In this document: positions 7,975-17,610 of the stretch, piece after piece
Position numbering within the stretch: position 1 is the stretch's first letter
Layout: every line of letters starts with the position of its first letter
Source of the DNA: JABMQW01 sp964439935
Lineage (GTDB): Bacteria > Fidelibacterota > Marinisomatia > Marinisomatales > TCS56
Length of the DNA stretch: 64,000 nt
Direction of reading: 5' to 3'
Assembly (NCBI GenBank): GCA_964439935.1
Contig: CAYTPW010000007.1
Span: forward strand, 1-64,000
The notes under the pieces: generated by a model
What the model was told of the DNA's origin: nothing
Seen by the model: only the letters and a program-made list of their open reading frames with translations
Databases searched by the model: none
Position numbers and translations under genes: made by a program

Positions 7975-10485
7975 ATGATCGAAATGATGCGGAGGGGGAT
8001 GCCGCTATTTTTCACAATCCTGCTATGGCTTCCCCTGGTTATTTTTGGGCAGGATAATGAATCTTGTATCATGTGCCATGAAGACGAAGACCTGTCGGTC
8101 CTTCGTCGAGGTCTGGAATTATCTTTATATGTAACAGATGAGCACCTGGAGGGGACCCCTCATGAAGGTTTTGATTGTGTAGAATGTCATACCGCTCTGG
8201 AAGGTGTTGAGGATTTTCCACATGACCCGCTGGTAGAGCTGCCTAATTGTGGTAACTGCCACGAGGATGCTCAAACAGAATTTATAGATGGTTTCTTTCG
8301 TCCTCTAAAGGATAAAGGGTATACTACTATCCCAACCTGTGCTGATTGTCATGGTAAGCATCAAGTCAGCTGGCAAGGGCAGCCCCGACAGGTCTGTGGA
8401 ATCTGTCATCAGGATATTGTAGAAGATTTTTATTACTCCGCTCACTGGGATGAGGAAACCGAAACTGCCGATGTTACCTGTGTATCCTGTCATTCACCCC
8501 ATAATAAACAAGAAAAGGCTGACTATACGCCTGGTGAATGGAAAATTCACCTGACTGAATCTTGCCGTGGTTGCCATCTCGAGAATGTGGAGAATTATGA
8601 TCTGAGCGGTCATTACCGGGAAGTATTAGCGGGCAATCTTAAAGCGCCGGTTTGTTCCGATTGCCATGCCCGCCATCGTGTTTTATCGCCTCGGGATTCA
8701 GATAGTGAAGTATCGGTGGCCCGTCTTGATTTGATCTGTACAAATTGCCACGTTGGATATGAAGCCTCAATTCATCGTACGGCTGAAGGTGGTGATCCAC
8801 GACTGGAAACTTGTGTGGTCTGCCATACTGGCCACCAGACTGAGATGGTTGGTACTGCGGCAACCAGTGTTTTTGATATTAAACTGGATCAGGTCTGTCT
8901 GCGCTGCCATACCGGTAATCTGCTGATAGATGCTGGTGATGCTCACGGGAGTATCCACCGGGATGAATTAACGAAAGTTTCAAATGGTCAAGCCAGCAAT
9001 TGCGGTAATTGTCATACCTATCATTATCTGGCCCCTAATCATCCAGGTGACCATGCACTCCAGAAATCATGTGTTGATTGCCATCCGAAAGAACAGCAGC
9101 AGTACGAACAATCGACCCATTATATTTCCTATCAAAAAGGTCATGCTGAGGCACCTACCTGTATCTCCTGCCACGATGACCGAAGGATAAAAAGATCGGA
9201 AGAACAATTTTTAGGCGAATCGGTTATCGCACTATGTTCCCGCTGCCATACTGACCGTGATATAACCATGAAATTCCAGCTTAATCTCAACGTGCTGGAA
9301 GGATATAACACCTCCTATCATGGCCAAATGTATCAACTTGGTTATCAGGGTGAAAAATTTGCTACCTGTATATCCTGTCATGACAATCATTCAATTCTGC
9401 CCAGTGATCATCCGGAATCGACAATTCATAAGACCCATATCATAGCAACCTGTTCCCGTTGCCATGAGGATGTGAACGAGAATTTTGTTCAGTACCTGCA
9501 GCACTATACTCCAATGGCGCAGGAACCAAACCTGATTCTGGATATCATTCATCATGCGATGGTGATCTTGTTGACAAGTGTGCTGATTATTTTTGGTGGG
9601 CATACTTTACTATGGTTGATCAGACTTCTAGTCAAACGCTTGCGACATGGACCTCTGAACAAACCAACTAAGACAGGACATCGAGTCAAACGATTTACAC
9701 CGGTTGAGCGGATTCTACATATTGGAATGATCGTCAGTTTTCTTACCCTTGCTTCAACTGGCTTACCGCTGAAATACAGTCACTCGGAAATGGCCAACTG
9801 GTTTGTTCACAATATAATTGGTTTCCAGTTTGCTTCAATTGCTCATCGGGTGGCGGCGGGTATCATGGGGCTGGTATTTGGGGCACATTTGATTATCTTA
9901 TTCCGTAAGGCTGTATTGCAACAGAAAAAAGGAGTATTCTGGGGACCGAACAGTCTAGTACCAAATCCTCAGGATTTCATTGATTTCTTTCAACACATGC
10001 TCTATTTCGTCGGCCTTCGGAAAGAAGAACCAAAATTTGGCAGATGGACATATTGGGAGAAATTTGACTATTTTGCTGTTTTTTGGGGCATGTTTGCTAT
10101 TGGTGCTTCCGGACTTGCATTGTGGTTCCCCGAATTCATTTCAAGAATTTTCCCGGGATGGCTTATCAATGCGGCTCACATTGTCCATTCTGAGGAAGCT
10201 TTGCTTGCCACTGCATTCATATTCACAGTCCATTTCTTTAATACCCATCTGCGTCCGGGTACTTTTCCCATGGACGAAGCAATTTTCTCCGGTCATATGA
10301 CAGAAGAGCGATTCGAGGAAGAACGTGCTCTTCAAAAAGAGGCCCTGACTGAAAATGAATATCAGGCCATTTTAACCAATCCTCTCCCTAGCTGGAAGCG
10401 CTGGATATTCCGAATTGCTGCTTATACATTTCTACTGGTAGGTTTAGCACTGCTGATTTTGATTCTGGTTGGAACTTTCACATAG
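7975..10485 (+). CDS. 17-heme cytochrome c fused to a cytochrome-b membrane domain
   Basis: This 836-residue protein has a signal peptide, then seventeen CXXCH motifs over residues about 30-500, then a membrane domain from about residue 522 with six predicted helices. Membrane histidines (ERILHIG, IAHRVAAG, VHFFNTH) resemble the di-heme cytochrome b of formate dehydrogenase and b561-type subunits. Fusion of many c-hemes to such a b domain recalls CbcL of Geobacter, an inner-membrane quinone-linked oxidoreductase for extracellular electron transfer. The likely job is therefore to move electrons between the quinone pool and periplasmic cytochromes. The gene lies between the tetraheme protein and a second fusion of the same design. 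Confidence 0.88.
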   Translation: MIEMMRRGMPLFFTILLWLPLVIFGQDNESCIMCHEDEDLSVLRRGLELSLYVTDEHLEGTPHEGFDCVECHTALEGVEDFPHDPLVELPNCGNCHEDAQTEFIDGFFRPLKDKGYTTIPTCADCHGKHQVSWQGQPRQVCGICHQDIVEDFYYSAHWDEETETADVTCVSCHSPHNKQEKADYTPGEWKIHLTESCRGCHLENVENYDLSGHYREVLAGNLKAPVCSDCHARHRVLSPRDSDSEVSVARLDLICTNCHVGYEASIHRTAEGGDPRLETCVVCHTGHQTEMVGTAATSVFDIKLDQVCLRCHTGNLLIDAGDAHGSIHRDELTKVSNGQASNCGNCHTYHYLAPNHPGDHALQKSCVDCHPKEQQQYEQSTHYISYQKGHAEAPTCISCHDDRRIKRSEEQFLGESVIALCSRCHTDRDITMKFQLNLNVLEGYNTSYHGQMYQLGYQGEKFATCISCHDNHSILPSDHPESTIHKTHIIATCSRCHEDVNENFVQYLQHYTPMAQEPNLILDIIHHAMVILLTSVLIIFGGHTLLWLIRLLVKRLRHGPLNKPTKTGHRVKRFTPVERILHIGMIVSFLTLASTGLPLKYSHSEMANWFVHNIIGFQFASIAHRVAAGIMGLVFGAHLIILFRKAVLQQKKGVFWGPNSLVPNPQDFIDFFQHMLYFVGLRKEEPKFGRWTYWEKFDYFAVFWGMFAIGASGLALWFPEFISRIFPGWLINAAHIVHSEEALLATAFIFTVHFFNTHLRPGTFPMDEAIFSGHMTEERFEEERALQKEALTENEYQAILTNPLPSWKRWIFRIAAYTFLLVGLALLILILVGTFT

Positions 10486-10506
10486 GGAGAAAATAAGGGG
10501 GCTAAT

Positions 10507-12504
10507 ATGAGGCATTACAGTTCGTTTGCCAAGTATCTGGTTGGAGTGCTGATACTGCTGGTAGGATCGGTGTTCGCGCAAGATGATATTGAACTTATCG
10601 ACAGCGAGACCTGCCAGGAGTGTCATGAAGATAATTCTATTGATGCATCAGTTCACGCTGATTTGGAATGTTTGGATTGTCATCTTGTGGTTCAGGAACT
10701 TGGTATTGATCATTCCGAAGGCTATGAGTCCGATTGCCAGGATGTTTGCGAATCCTGTGGAACCTGTCATGAAGAGGCCAATGACGAATTTAAAACCAGT
10801 GTCCACGGTGTTTCTATCTGGCAGGAAGGTTCCGACATGGATGCGGCATATTGCTACAGTTGTCACGGCAGTCATAATATCCTGCCTTCCGATGATCCCA
10901 GTTCCCTGGTTTATCCACCTAATTTAGCCCACACCTGCGGGGTATGTCATGCCAGACCTGAGCTGGTTGAAAAATACGATATAATCGATCTGCATCCGGT
11001 TGAGCTTTTTTCAAAAAGTTATCATGCAAAGGAACTTGCGGATAATGGCAATCTTCTGGCAGCTACCTGTAATGATTGTCACGGTGTACATGATATCAAG
11101 GTCAGCACGGATCCGACTTCTACAATCAGTCATTCTAATGTATCCGAAACCTGCGGACAGTGCCACGAGCAGATTTACAAAGAATATTCACAGAGTATAC
11201 ATTGGCTCGCTCTTTCGCGGGGAGAGCGTGAGTCTGCATCCTGTACTGATTGCCATGGCGAACATGAAATCATTGACCCGCATGATCTGAACTCGCCGGT
11301 ATTAAAAAGAACATCAGCGGAAAAAACCTGTGCCCGCTGTCATACTGATGAGCGGATAATCAATAAATATGGCCTGATAGCAGGGAAAGTTTCCAGTTAC
11401 CAGGATAGTTATCATGGATTGGCAGTCATAAAAGGCGATGAAGATGCTGCCACGTGTTATGATTGTCATCTGGCCCATTTAATTCTACCAGCTGATGACC
11501 CAAAGTCCGCGATTAATATAGCTAATTTGAGTGAAACCTGTGGTACCTGTCACCCGGGTGCATCGGATAAGTTTTCTCAATCCTATACCCATCAGTCCGT
11601 TATTCTTGCTGAAAAGCCAGTGGAATACTATGTGAAGATCGTTTACATCATACTGATTGTGGTGGTGATCGGTGGTATGTTCATCCACAATTTAATAATC
11701 TTTGTGGAGCTCATGATTCAGAAATACCGTAGTGAGGGACCACAGGATTATATTCAACGTTACACCAAATCACAGATCTGGCAGCATATTCTGCTGATAA
11801 TTTCCTTTATTACATTGGTAGTTACAGGTTTTGCTTTAAAATATCTGGATACATTCTGGGCTGACCTGCTTAGCATGGTCGGATTGACGGAAACGGTGCG
11901 TGGAATCGTACACCGGACAGCTGCTATTCTAATGATTGTAGTGTCTGTTTGGCACTTAATCGAAGCAATGGCGATTAATAGTGGACGTCGATTTTTCAAA
12001 GCCCTGCTGCCAGGTTTAAGTGATATCAAAGGATTTTATCAACTGATGTTATACAGTCTGCACATTTCAAAGGAAGAACCTCAATTTGATGACTATGATT
12101 ATACCGAGAAAGCCGAGTACTGGGCATTGATCTGGGGTACGGTAGTAATGGTTGTAACTGGATTCATTTTATGGTTCCCGGTCTTTTTTACCGAGTATTC
12201 GCCGCTTTGGATGGTAAAAGTTGCAGAAGTCTTTCATTTGTATGAAGCCTGGCTGGCAACCCTGGCTATTATAGTGTGGCATTTCTTCTTTGTGATACTA
12301 CATCCCAAGGAATATCCCATGAGCATGACCTGGATCCATGGCCGGATGACGATTGCTGAATACAAGCACAAACATCCTCTTGGTTATCAACGAATTATGG
12401 ATGAAGTTGAATCAATTAAAAGTGGAACATTGCCGCTCAAGAAAGCATCATTTCAGGCACAGGAATATGTGACCCGTCACCAGCTTGACCAATCCGCGAA
12501 ATGA
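10507..12504 (+). CDS. 11-heme cytochrome c fused to a cytochrome-b membrane domain
   Basis: The 665-residue protein has the same architecture as its upstream neighbour: signal peptide, eleven CXXCH motifs over residues about 35-350, then five or six membrane helices from about residue 375 with b-heme histidines (IWQHILLI, IVHRTAAI, WHFFFVILHP). The two membrane domains share KEEP-phrase and helix order and are probably paralogues. Proposed role is quinol-cytochrome electron transfer at the inner membrane. The start has a good purine-rich site and the gap from the previous gene is 21 nt, so both belong to one operon. The different heme counts suggest partners at different distances or potentials. 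Confidence 0.88.
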   Translation: MRHYSSFAKYLVGVLILLVGSVFAQDDIELIDSETCQECHEDNSIDASVHADLECLDCHLVVQELGIDHSEGYESDCQDVCESCGTCHEEANDEFKTSVHGVSIWQEGSDMDAAYCYSCHGSHNILPSDDPSSLVYPPNLAHTCGVCHARPELVEKYDIIDLHPVELFSKSYHAKELADNGNLLAATCNDCHGVHDIKVSTDPTSTISHSNVSETCGQCHEQIYKEYSQSIHWLALSRGERESASCTDCHGEHEIIDPHDLNSPVLKRTSAEKTCARCHTDERIINKYGLIAGKVSSYQDSYHGLAVIKGDEDAATCYDCHLAHLILPADDPKSAINIANLSETCGTCHPGASDKFSQSYTHQSVILAEKPVEYYVKIVYIILIVVVIGGMFIHNLIIFVELMIQKYRSEGPQDYIQRYTKSQIWQHILLIISFITLVVTGFALKYLDTFWADLLSMVGLTETVRGIVHRTAAILMIVVSVWHLIEAMAINSGRRFFKALLPGLSDIKGFYQLMLYSLHISKEEPQFDDYDYTEKAEYWALIWGTVVMVVTGFILWFPVFFTEYSPLWMVKVAEVFHLYEAWLATLAIIVWHFFFVILHPKEYPMSMTWIHGRMTIAEYKHKHPLGYQRIMDEVESIKSGTLPLKKASFQAQEYVTRHQLDQSAK

Positions 12505-12836
12505 AGCAGTATCCTGCATTGATTTTGTTAGCTTAAAAAATACAATCCGTTCGATTATTGACCGTACCGCGGTTCATTATGGGGGCTGTCAAATTTGCTT
12601 TGGTATGATACCTGGGGTGGGTCGAGGAACTGAAATTGACTGGTTTTTGGAGTGGAAGCAAGTAGTTGGCGGTACAACGATTTCAGTCTTTAGGCAACCG
12701 AGCGAACTATACCCTTAAAGCAGCACTTAAATTCCAGGTCTTGAATAAAATCTGTTATAATTGTCACAAGTTTTAATTTTGATAGCTATAAATTGCCGAA
12801 GGAATAGTTTTTTAAATCGTTCAGTAAGGTAGATTA
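12505..12836. other. 332-nt spacer without a gene
   Basis: This separates the cytochrome island from the CoA-transferase genes. I find no credible ORF (the 77-codon frame at 12485-12718 has no family features and overlaps the cytochrome), no U-tract terminator and no repeat. AAGGT lies 9 nt before the ATG at 12837. Confidence 0.6.
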
Positions 12837-13811
12837 ATGAATATATTGAAAACAGGACAGCGTGACCTGATTCAACCACCGGATATGGATGCCTTCCGGG
12901 AATGGAATCGCACTCAGAAATCCAAGGCACTAATCGATAAAACAACGACCGAACAGGAAGCCATATCCAATTTTCTGGTGGATGGTGATTATATCGGTAT
13001 TGAACTTTATGGAACTGTACGGGCGCCAATGTCGCTGGTGCGGGAAATAATCCGCCAAGGTTACAAAGAATTAAAATGTGCCGGACAGGGTGTTTTTGAA
13101 TCTGATTTACTGGCTGCGGCAAATACAGTCAAACAACTGGACTGGACATACATCGGTTTTGAGGTCTACGGTTTGTCAGCCAGCGCACGTCGAGCAGTAG
13201 AAGGTGGGTATGTAGATAAAGTTGTGGAATGGTCCAACGCCGCGCTTACATGGCGATTTAAGGCAGCCGCCATGGGCATTCCATTTTTGCCAACCAGGGT
13301 TATGCTGGGAACTGATACATTCAATTACAGCGCCGCAAAAGTTGCCGAATGCCCTTTTACCGGTATGAAGTTGGCATTACTGCCAGCCCTGATTCTTGAT
13401 GTGGGTTTGATCCATGTTCATCGGGCTGATAAATATGGAAATGCCCAGATAGACGGTATCACCGGTTTTGCAGCTGAGATGGCGCGGGCATCCAAGCGTC
13501 TAATAATATCGGCAGAAGAAATTGTTGATGAAAATCTGATCCGGCAAAATCCGGGTAGGACAATAATACCATATTACCTGGTTGATGCTGTCGTTGAAGC
13601 GCCCTTTGGCTCTCACCCGGGGGAAATGAGTTATTGTTATGAGCGGGATGAACGACATATCAAGGATTATGTAAACGTTTCTAAGGATCCGGAACAGGTG
13701 ATACACTATCTTGATAAATGGATTTATGGTCTGGCAAATCAAAGGGAATACCTTAACCTGGTTGGTGATGAAACACTGGATTCCTTGAAAATTGATCGGG
13801 GAGGTGTCTGA
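12837..13811 (+). CDS. family I CoA-transferase, alpha subunit (glutaconate CoA-transferase type)
   Basis: The 324-residue protein matches the A subunit of glutaconate-type CoA-transferases over its usual length. It has the early glycine segment (DGDYIGIELYGTVRAPMSLVREI), the DVGLIHVHRADKYGNAQIDG core, and PFGSHPGEMSYCYERDE near the C-terminus. These cytosolic heterodimers move CoA between a carboxylic acid and an acyl-CoA. The partner gene starts in a one-base TGATG overlap, which ensures equal subunits. With butyrate kinase and phosphate butyryltransferase downstream, the natural substrate may be a short or branched fatty acid or dicarboxylic acid; the sequence does not decide. Confidence 0.88.
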   Translation: MNILKTGQRDLIQPPDMDAFREWNRTQKSKALIDKTTTEQEAISNFLVDGDYIGIELYGTVRAPMSLVREIIRQGYKELKCAGQGVFESDLLAAANTVKQLDWTYIGFEVYGLSASARRAVEGGYVDKVVEWSNAALTWRFKAAAMGIPFLPTRVMLGTDTFNYSAAKVAECPFTGMKLALLPALILDVGLIHVHRADKYGNAQIDGITGFAAEMARASKRLIISAEEIVDENLIRQNPGRTIIPYYLVDAVVEAPFGSHPGEMSYCYERDERHIKDYVNVSKDPEQVIHYLDKWIYGLANQREYLNLVGDETLDSLKIDRGGV

Positions 13812-14581
13812 TGACCGAACCACGCTATAATCCACCCGAATTACTAATCTGTCTTTCCTCGCGGTTAATGACTGACAATGCAACCTGTTTCATTGGTACA
13901 GGAATACCGATGCTGGCAGCTTCATTGGCTCAAAAAATGCATGCTCCGAATTTGATTTCCATATTTGAATTTGGCGGGGTAGGTGCACAATTGGATAAGT
14001 TACCTCTAGCCGTAGGCGACATGCGTACATTCAACCAGGGGCTGGCAGCTGCCGGTATCTGCGATATTATGGAGACCGCCAGCCGTGGTTTTGTGGAATA
14101 CGGTTTTCTGGGCGGCGCACAGATTGATATGTTCGGTAATCTGAATTCTACAATCATCGGCCCTGATCAGGCCAATCCGAAAGTACGCCTGCCAGGCTCT
14201 GGTGGTGGCAATGATGTGGGATCAACCTGCTGGCGGACGATTATCATCATGCAACACGACAAGCGACGTTTCATTCCACAAGTGGATTTCATAACTACGC
14301 CAGGCTTTCTCAGTGGTCCGGGAGCTCGTGAAGAAGCAGGATTGCCACCAAATACCGGTCCCTATCGAGTGGTAACCAGTCTGTGCACCCTGACTTTCGA
14401 TGATAAAACCAAATGGATGAAGTTACTGGCCTTGAATCCTGGTGTCACGGTGGATCAGGTAATCGAAAATACCGGTTTTGAGCTGATCATTCCTGATCAA
14501 ATCAGTAATAATGATCCACCGAGTGATGATGAACTTCGAATACTCAGGGATGAAGTCGACAAAGACCGCTATTATATATAA
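13811..14581 (+). CDS. family I CoA-transferase, beta subunit (glutaconate CoA-transferase type)
   Basis: The 256-residue protein matches the B subunit of glutaconate-type CoA-transferases. In this class the catalytic glutamate that forms the gamma-glutamyl-CoA thioester sits in the B subunit, in a short Glu-x-Gly segment; here the matching stretch is IFEFGGVGAQ, so that Glu is the candidate. The SGGGNDVGS loop and the TTPGFLSGPGAREEAGLPP segment are also family-like. The start overlaps the alpha-subunit stop by one base. The following 196-nt spacer is AT-rich with no obvious terminator. Confidence 0.88.
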   Translation: MTEPRYNPPELLICLSSRLMTDNATCFIGTGIPMLAASLAQKMHAPNLISIFEFGGVGAQLDKLPLAVGDMRTFNQGLAAAGICDIMETASRGFVEYGFLGGAQIDMFGNLNSTIIGPDQANPKVRLPGSGGGNDVGSTCWRTIIIMQHDKRRFIPQVDFITTPGFLSGPGAREEAGLPPNTGPYRVVTSLCTLTFDDKTKWMKLLALNPGVTVDQVIENTGFELIIPDQISNNDPPSDDELRILRDEVDKDRYYI

Positions 14582-14777
14582 ATAAAGATTATCTTATTTT
14601 TGTTCGGCAACTGGTGATCGTGCGGTAAATATTATTTATGATATATTAAAATTGGATTGAACGGCAGATCCAAAAAATAAAGTAAATATATTCAATCATC
14701 AATACATTGGAACTTCCCATTGGGAAAAAATATATCGTGTAGTAAGTTTGCTTAAAATATCCATTGGTAATTACTAA

Positions 14778-16487
14778 ATGAACGATAGAAATAAAGCCAA
14801 AACTCCAGTATCACTTCATTTATCGCCTGATCAAATCAAAGAGTTATTGAAACAGGTTCCCGCCAATATCCGTTCCTATATTTGTGATCTTGAAGACCAG
14901 GTAAATAATTTATCTGAAATTGGTCTGGCACTGTCCAAAGAAAAGGATATGGATATTCTGCTGGAAATGATCCTTCTGGAAGCAAAGCGGATCGCCAATT
15001 CCGACGGTGGAACTCTCTATATGATGACTGATGAAAAAAGTCTGAAATTTGAAATTATGATGACCGATTCTTTGAACTTTCATATGGGCGGTACATCAGG
15101 AAAGGATATTCCGTTTTATCCGGTAAAATTATATCTTGATGATGGCGAACCAAATAAACATATGAATGCAGCTTATGTAGGACTGTATGGGGAGACGGTC
15201 AATATTCCGGATGCTTATAAGGCCGAGGGCTTTGATTTTTCGGGAACCAAGGCATTCGATGAAAAAACTGGTTACCGTTCCCAATCTTTTCTGACAGTAC
15301 CCCTCAAGAACCACGAGGACGAAATTATAGGCGTGCTTCAGTTATTGAACGCTCAAGATCCAGAGTCGGGCGAAACAATAACATTTTCCTCTAAAATCCA
15401 GAATCTGGTCGAAGCATTATCCAGTCAGGCGGCGGTAGCAATCACCAATAAAAAGCTGATCAGAGACCTGGAAGTTCTATTCGAATCATTCATCAAATTG
15501 ATTGCATCGGCAATTGATTCCAAATCACCCTATACCGGCGGGCATTGTGAACGGGTTCCCGTAATTACCATGATGCTGGCCGAAGCTGTACATGCTGCTA
15601 CCGATGGTCCTTTTAAGGATGTGGCATTTACTGAACAGGAAATGTATGAATTACGCATCGCAGCCTGGTTACATGACTGTGGAAAAGTTACTACACCGGA
15701 ATATGTGGTTGATAAAGCTACCAAGCTGGAAACGATCTATGATCGGGTTGAGACGGTTGCTCTGCGATTCGAAATTATCAAACGTGATGAAGAAATAAAA
15801 TTCATCAAGAAGAAAAATCGAATTGCCAACAACCAAACGGTATCAGAAGTAGACAGGAGAACTGAACTCGCCCACGCCCGAAAATTATATCGCAAACGCC
15901 TGCAACAACTGGATAGCGATCTGGAATTTATCCGGACCACCAATATTGGTGGCGAATTCATGTCTGACGATAAAAAGGATCGAGTCAAACGGATTGCCCG
16001 TTATCGCTGGAAAGAGAATGGTACAACCAAGCCGCTTCTAGATGAAAATGAACTCTATAATCTGATGATTTCACGGGGTACACTTACTAACGAAGAACGC
16101 GATATTATTAATAACCACATTGTCATGACGATCGAAATGTTGGAACAGCTGCCTTACCCAAAACATTTACTCAACGTCCCGGAATTTGCTGGTGGTCATC
16201 ATGAAAAAATGGATGGCACCGGATATCCCAAGGGTTTAGTCAAGGATCAGATGTCAATCCAGGCACGGATGATGGCAATTGCTGATATATTCGAAGCGCT
16301 AACAGCCCGGGACCGGCCATATAAAAAAGGTAAAACACTAAGTCAAGCCATGCGTATCCTGGGATTCATGAAAAATGATGCTCATATAGACACTGATTTA
16401 TTTGACATATTCGTTAATGAGCGAATATTTGAAAAATATGCTCAGGATCATCTTGATCCAAGTCAGATAGACGAAGTACCGATTTAG
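14778..16487 (+). CDS. GAF and HD-GYP domain protein, probable cyclic-di-GMP phosphodiesterase
   Basis: This 569-residue cytosolic protein has a GAF sensor domain (about 45-235) and an HD-GYP domain. Visible motifs are GGHCERV (His256), LHDCGK with H299 D300, HHEKMDGTGYPKGL from His474, and ADIFEALTARDRPYK. These are the metal- and substrate-binding parts of cyclic-di-GMP phosphodiesterases. Between HD and GYP lies an unusually long charged, helical insert (about 320-430). No transmembrane or receiver domain is present, so a small ligand of the GAF domain probably controls activity. It sits between the CoA-transferase and butyrate kinase genes. Confidence 0.9.
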   Translation: MNDRNKAKTPVSLHLSPDQIKELLKQVPANIRSYICDLEDQVNNLSEIGLALSKEKDMDILLEMILLEAKRIANSDGGTLYMMTDEKSLKFEIMMTDSLNFHMGGTSGKDIPFYPVKLYLDDGEPNKHMNAAYVGLYGETVNIPDAYKAEGFDFSGTKAFDEKTGYRSQSFLTVPLKNHEDEIIGVLQLLNAQDPESGETITFSSKIQNLVEALSSQAAVAITNKKLIRDLEVLFESFIKLIASAIDSKSPYTGGHCERVPVITMMLAEAVHAATDGPFKDVAFTEQEMYELRIAAWLHDCGKVTTPEYVVDKATKLETIYDRVETVALRFEIIKRDEEIKFIKKKNRIANNQTVSEVDRRTELAHARKLYRKRLQQLDSDLEFIRTTNIGGEFMSDDKKDRVKRIARYRWKENGTTKPLLDENELYNLMISRGTLTNEERDIINNHIVMTIEMLEQLPYPKHLLNVPEFAGGHHEKMDGTGYPKGLVKDQMSIQARMMAIADIFEALTARDRPYKKGKTLSQAMRILGFMKNDAHIDTDLFDIFVNERIFEKYAQDHLDPSQIDEVPI

Positions 16488-16523
16488 GATTTGACCGCTA
16501 TTAATTCTCAAAGCTGAACTCCT

Positions 16524-17573
16524 ATGTCAGCTAGTAAAATGTCTGAAGTTATTGTTGTTATCAATCCCGGTTCCTCATCGACCAAATTGGGTGTTTATTC
16601 CCGCACTGAGGAAATATTCACTATGAAATTTCCCGGTTCACCGCCAACCGTTCCCGGGTTGCAGAAATTACTCGATTCCTACCTGACTGAATCAACGGTG
16701 TTGGCAGTCGTTTCCCGTGGTGGATTATTGAAACCCCTGATTGGGGGAGTTTATGATGTAAATGAAGCGATGTTAAATGATTTGCAACAGGAAAAATATG
16801 GTCGGCATGCCTCCAATATGGGAGCTATATTAGCCTCGGAATTGGGTAATATATTTGAAGTTCCCGTATATGTAGTCGATCCGGTCACTACCGATGAATT
16901 TGAACCGCTGGCACGGGTATCGGGCTTTCCTGGTATAGAGCGGGTGTGTCGCGGTCATATTTTAAATATCAAGGCTGTGTCGCGTAAAGCTTGCCGTGAA
17001 CTGAAACTTGATTTTGAAAAAGTCCGATTCGTAGTGGCTCATCTTGGTGGTGGAATATCGGTGGCAGCTTTGAAAAAAGGCCGAATGGTGGATGTGAATG
17101 ATGCATTACTTGGTATGGGACCTTTCTCACCACAACGGGCCGGCGCTCTGCCGCTCCGGGGAATTCTGGATCTGGCTTATTCTAAACCACGACCCAAGGT
17201 GGAATATCAACTCAGTAAATCCAGCGGTTTAAAGGGGTATCTCGATAGCGATGATATGGTCACAATCGAAAGGCGAATCATCGGTGGTGATAATAAAGCA
17301 AAATTAATTGTCGATGCCATGATCTATCAGATTGCCAAGGAAATCGGAGCCATGTATACGGTATTAGCTGGTGAAATTAATGGTATAATCATCACTGGCG
17401 GACTGGCATTTTCGAATTATATCGTTGATGGTTTGCAAGTAAGATTGAAAGAATTGAGCATGTTAATCGTCTACCCCGGCGAATTTGAGATGGAATCATT
17501 ATCACAGGGAGCCTGGCGGGTACTCGAGGGTGTAGAAAAACTACACCAATATGAGTCCCAAACTGAATGGTAA
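16524..17573 (+). CDS. buk: butyrate kinase
   Basis: The 349-residue protein matches butyrate kinase of the acetokinase superfamily. It opens with the phosphate-binding loop VVINPGSSSTKLGVY, has VVSRGGLLKPL and the catalytic-site stretch VVAHLGGGISVAALKKGRMVDVNDALLGMGPFSPQRAGALPL, and ends with ITGGLAFSN and VYPGEFEME. It converts butyryl- or branched acyl-phosphate and ADP to the acid and ATP. The phosphate acyltransferase gene begins 37 nt after its stop, so the two steps form one operon. Confidence 0.92.
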   Translation: MSASKMSEVIVVINPGSSSTKLGVYSRTEEIFTMKFPGSPPTVPGLQKLLDSYLTESTVLAVVSRGGLLKPLIGGVYDVNEAMLNDLQQEKYGRHASNMGAILASELGNIFEVPVYVVDPVTTDEFEPLARVSGFPGIERVCRGHILNIKAVSRKACRELKLDFEKVRFVVAHLGGGISVAALKKGRMVDVNDALLGMGPFSPQRAGALPLRGILDLAYSKPRPKVEYQLSKSSGLKGYLDSDDMVTIERRIIGGDNKAKLIVDAMIYQIAKEIGAMYTVLAGEINGIIITGGLAFSNYIVDGLQVRLKELSMLIVYPGEFEMESLSQGAWRVLEGVEKLHQYESQTEW

Positions 17574-17610
17574 TCGGGCACTATTAATGCTGGGAAACTG
17601 GAAAGTTATT

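Noticed and set aside
12485..12718. 77-codon ORF after the last cytochrome
   Set aside because: Overlaps the cytochrome end, has no signal, motif or ribosome site.
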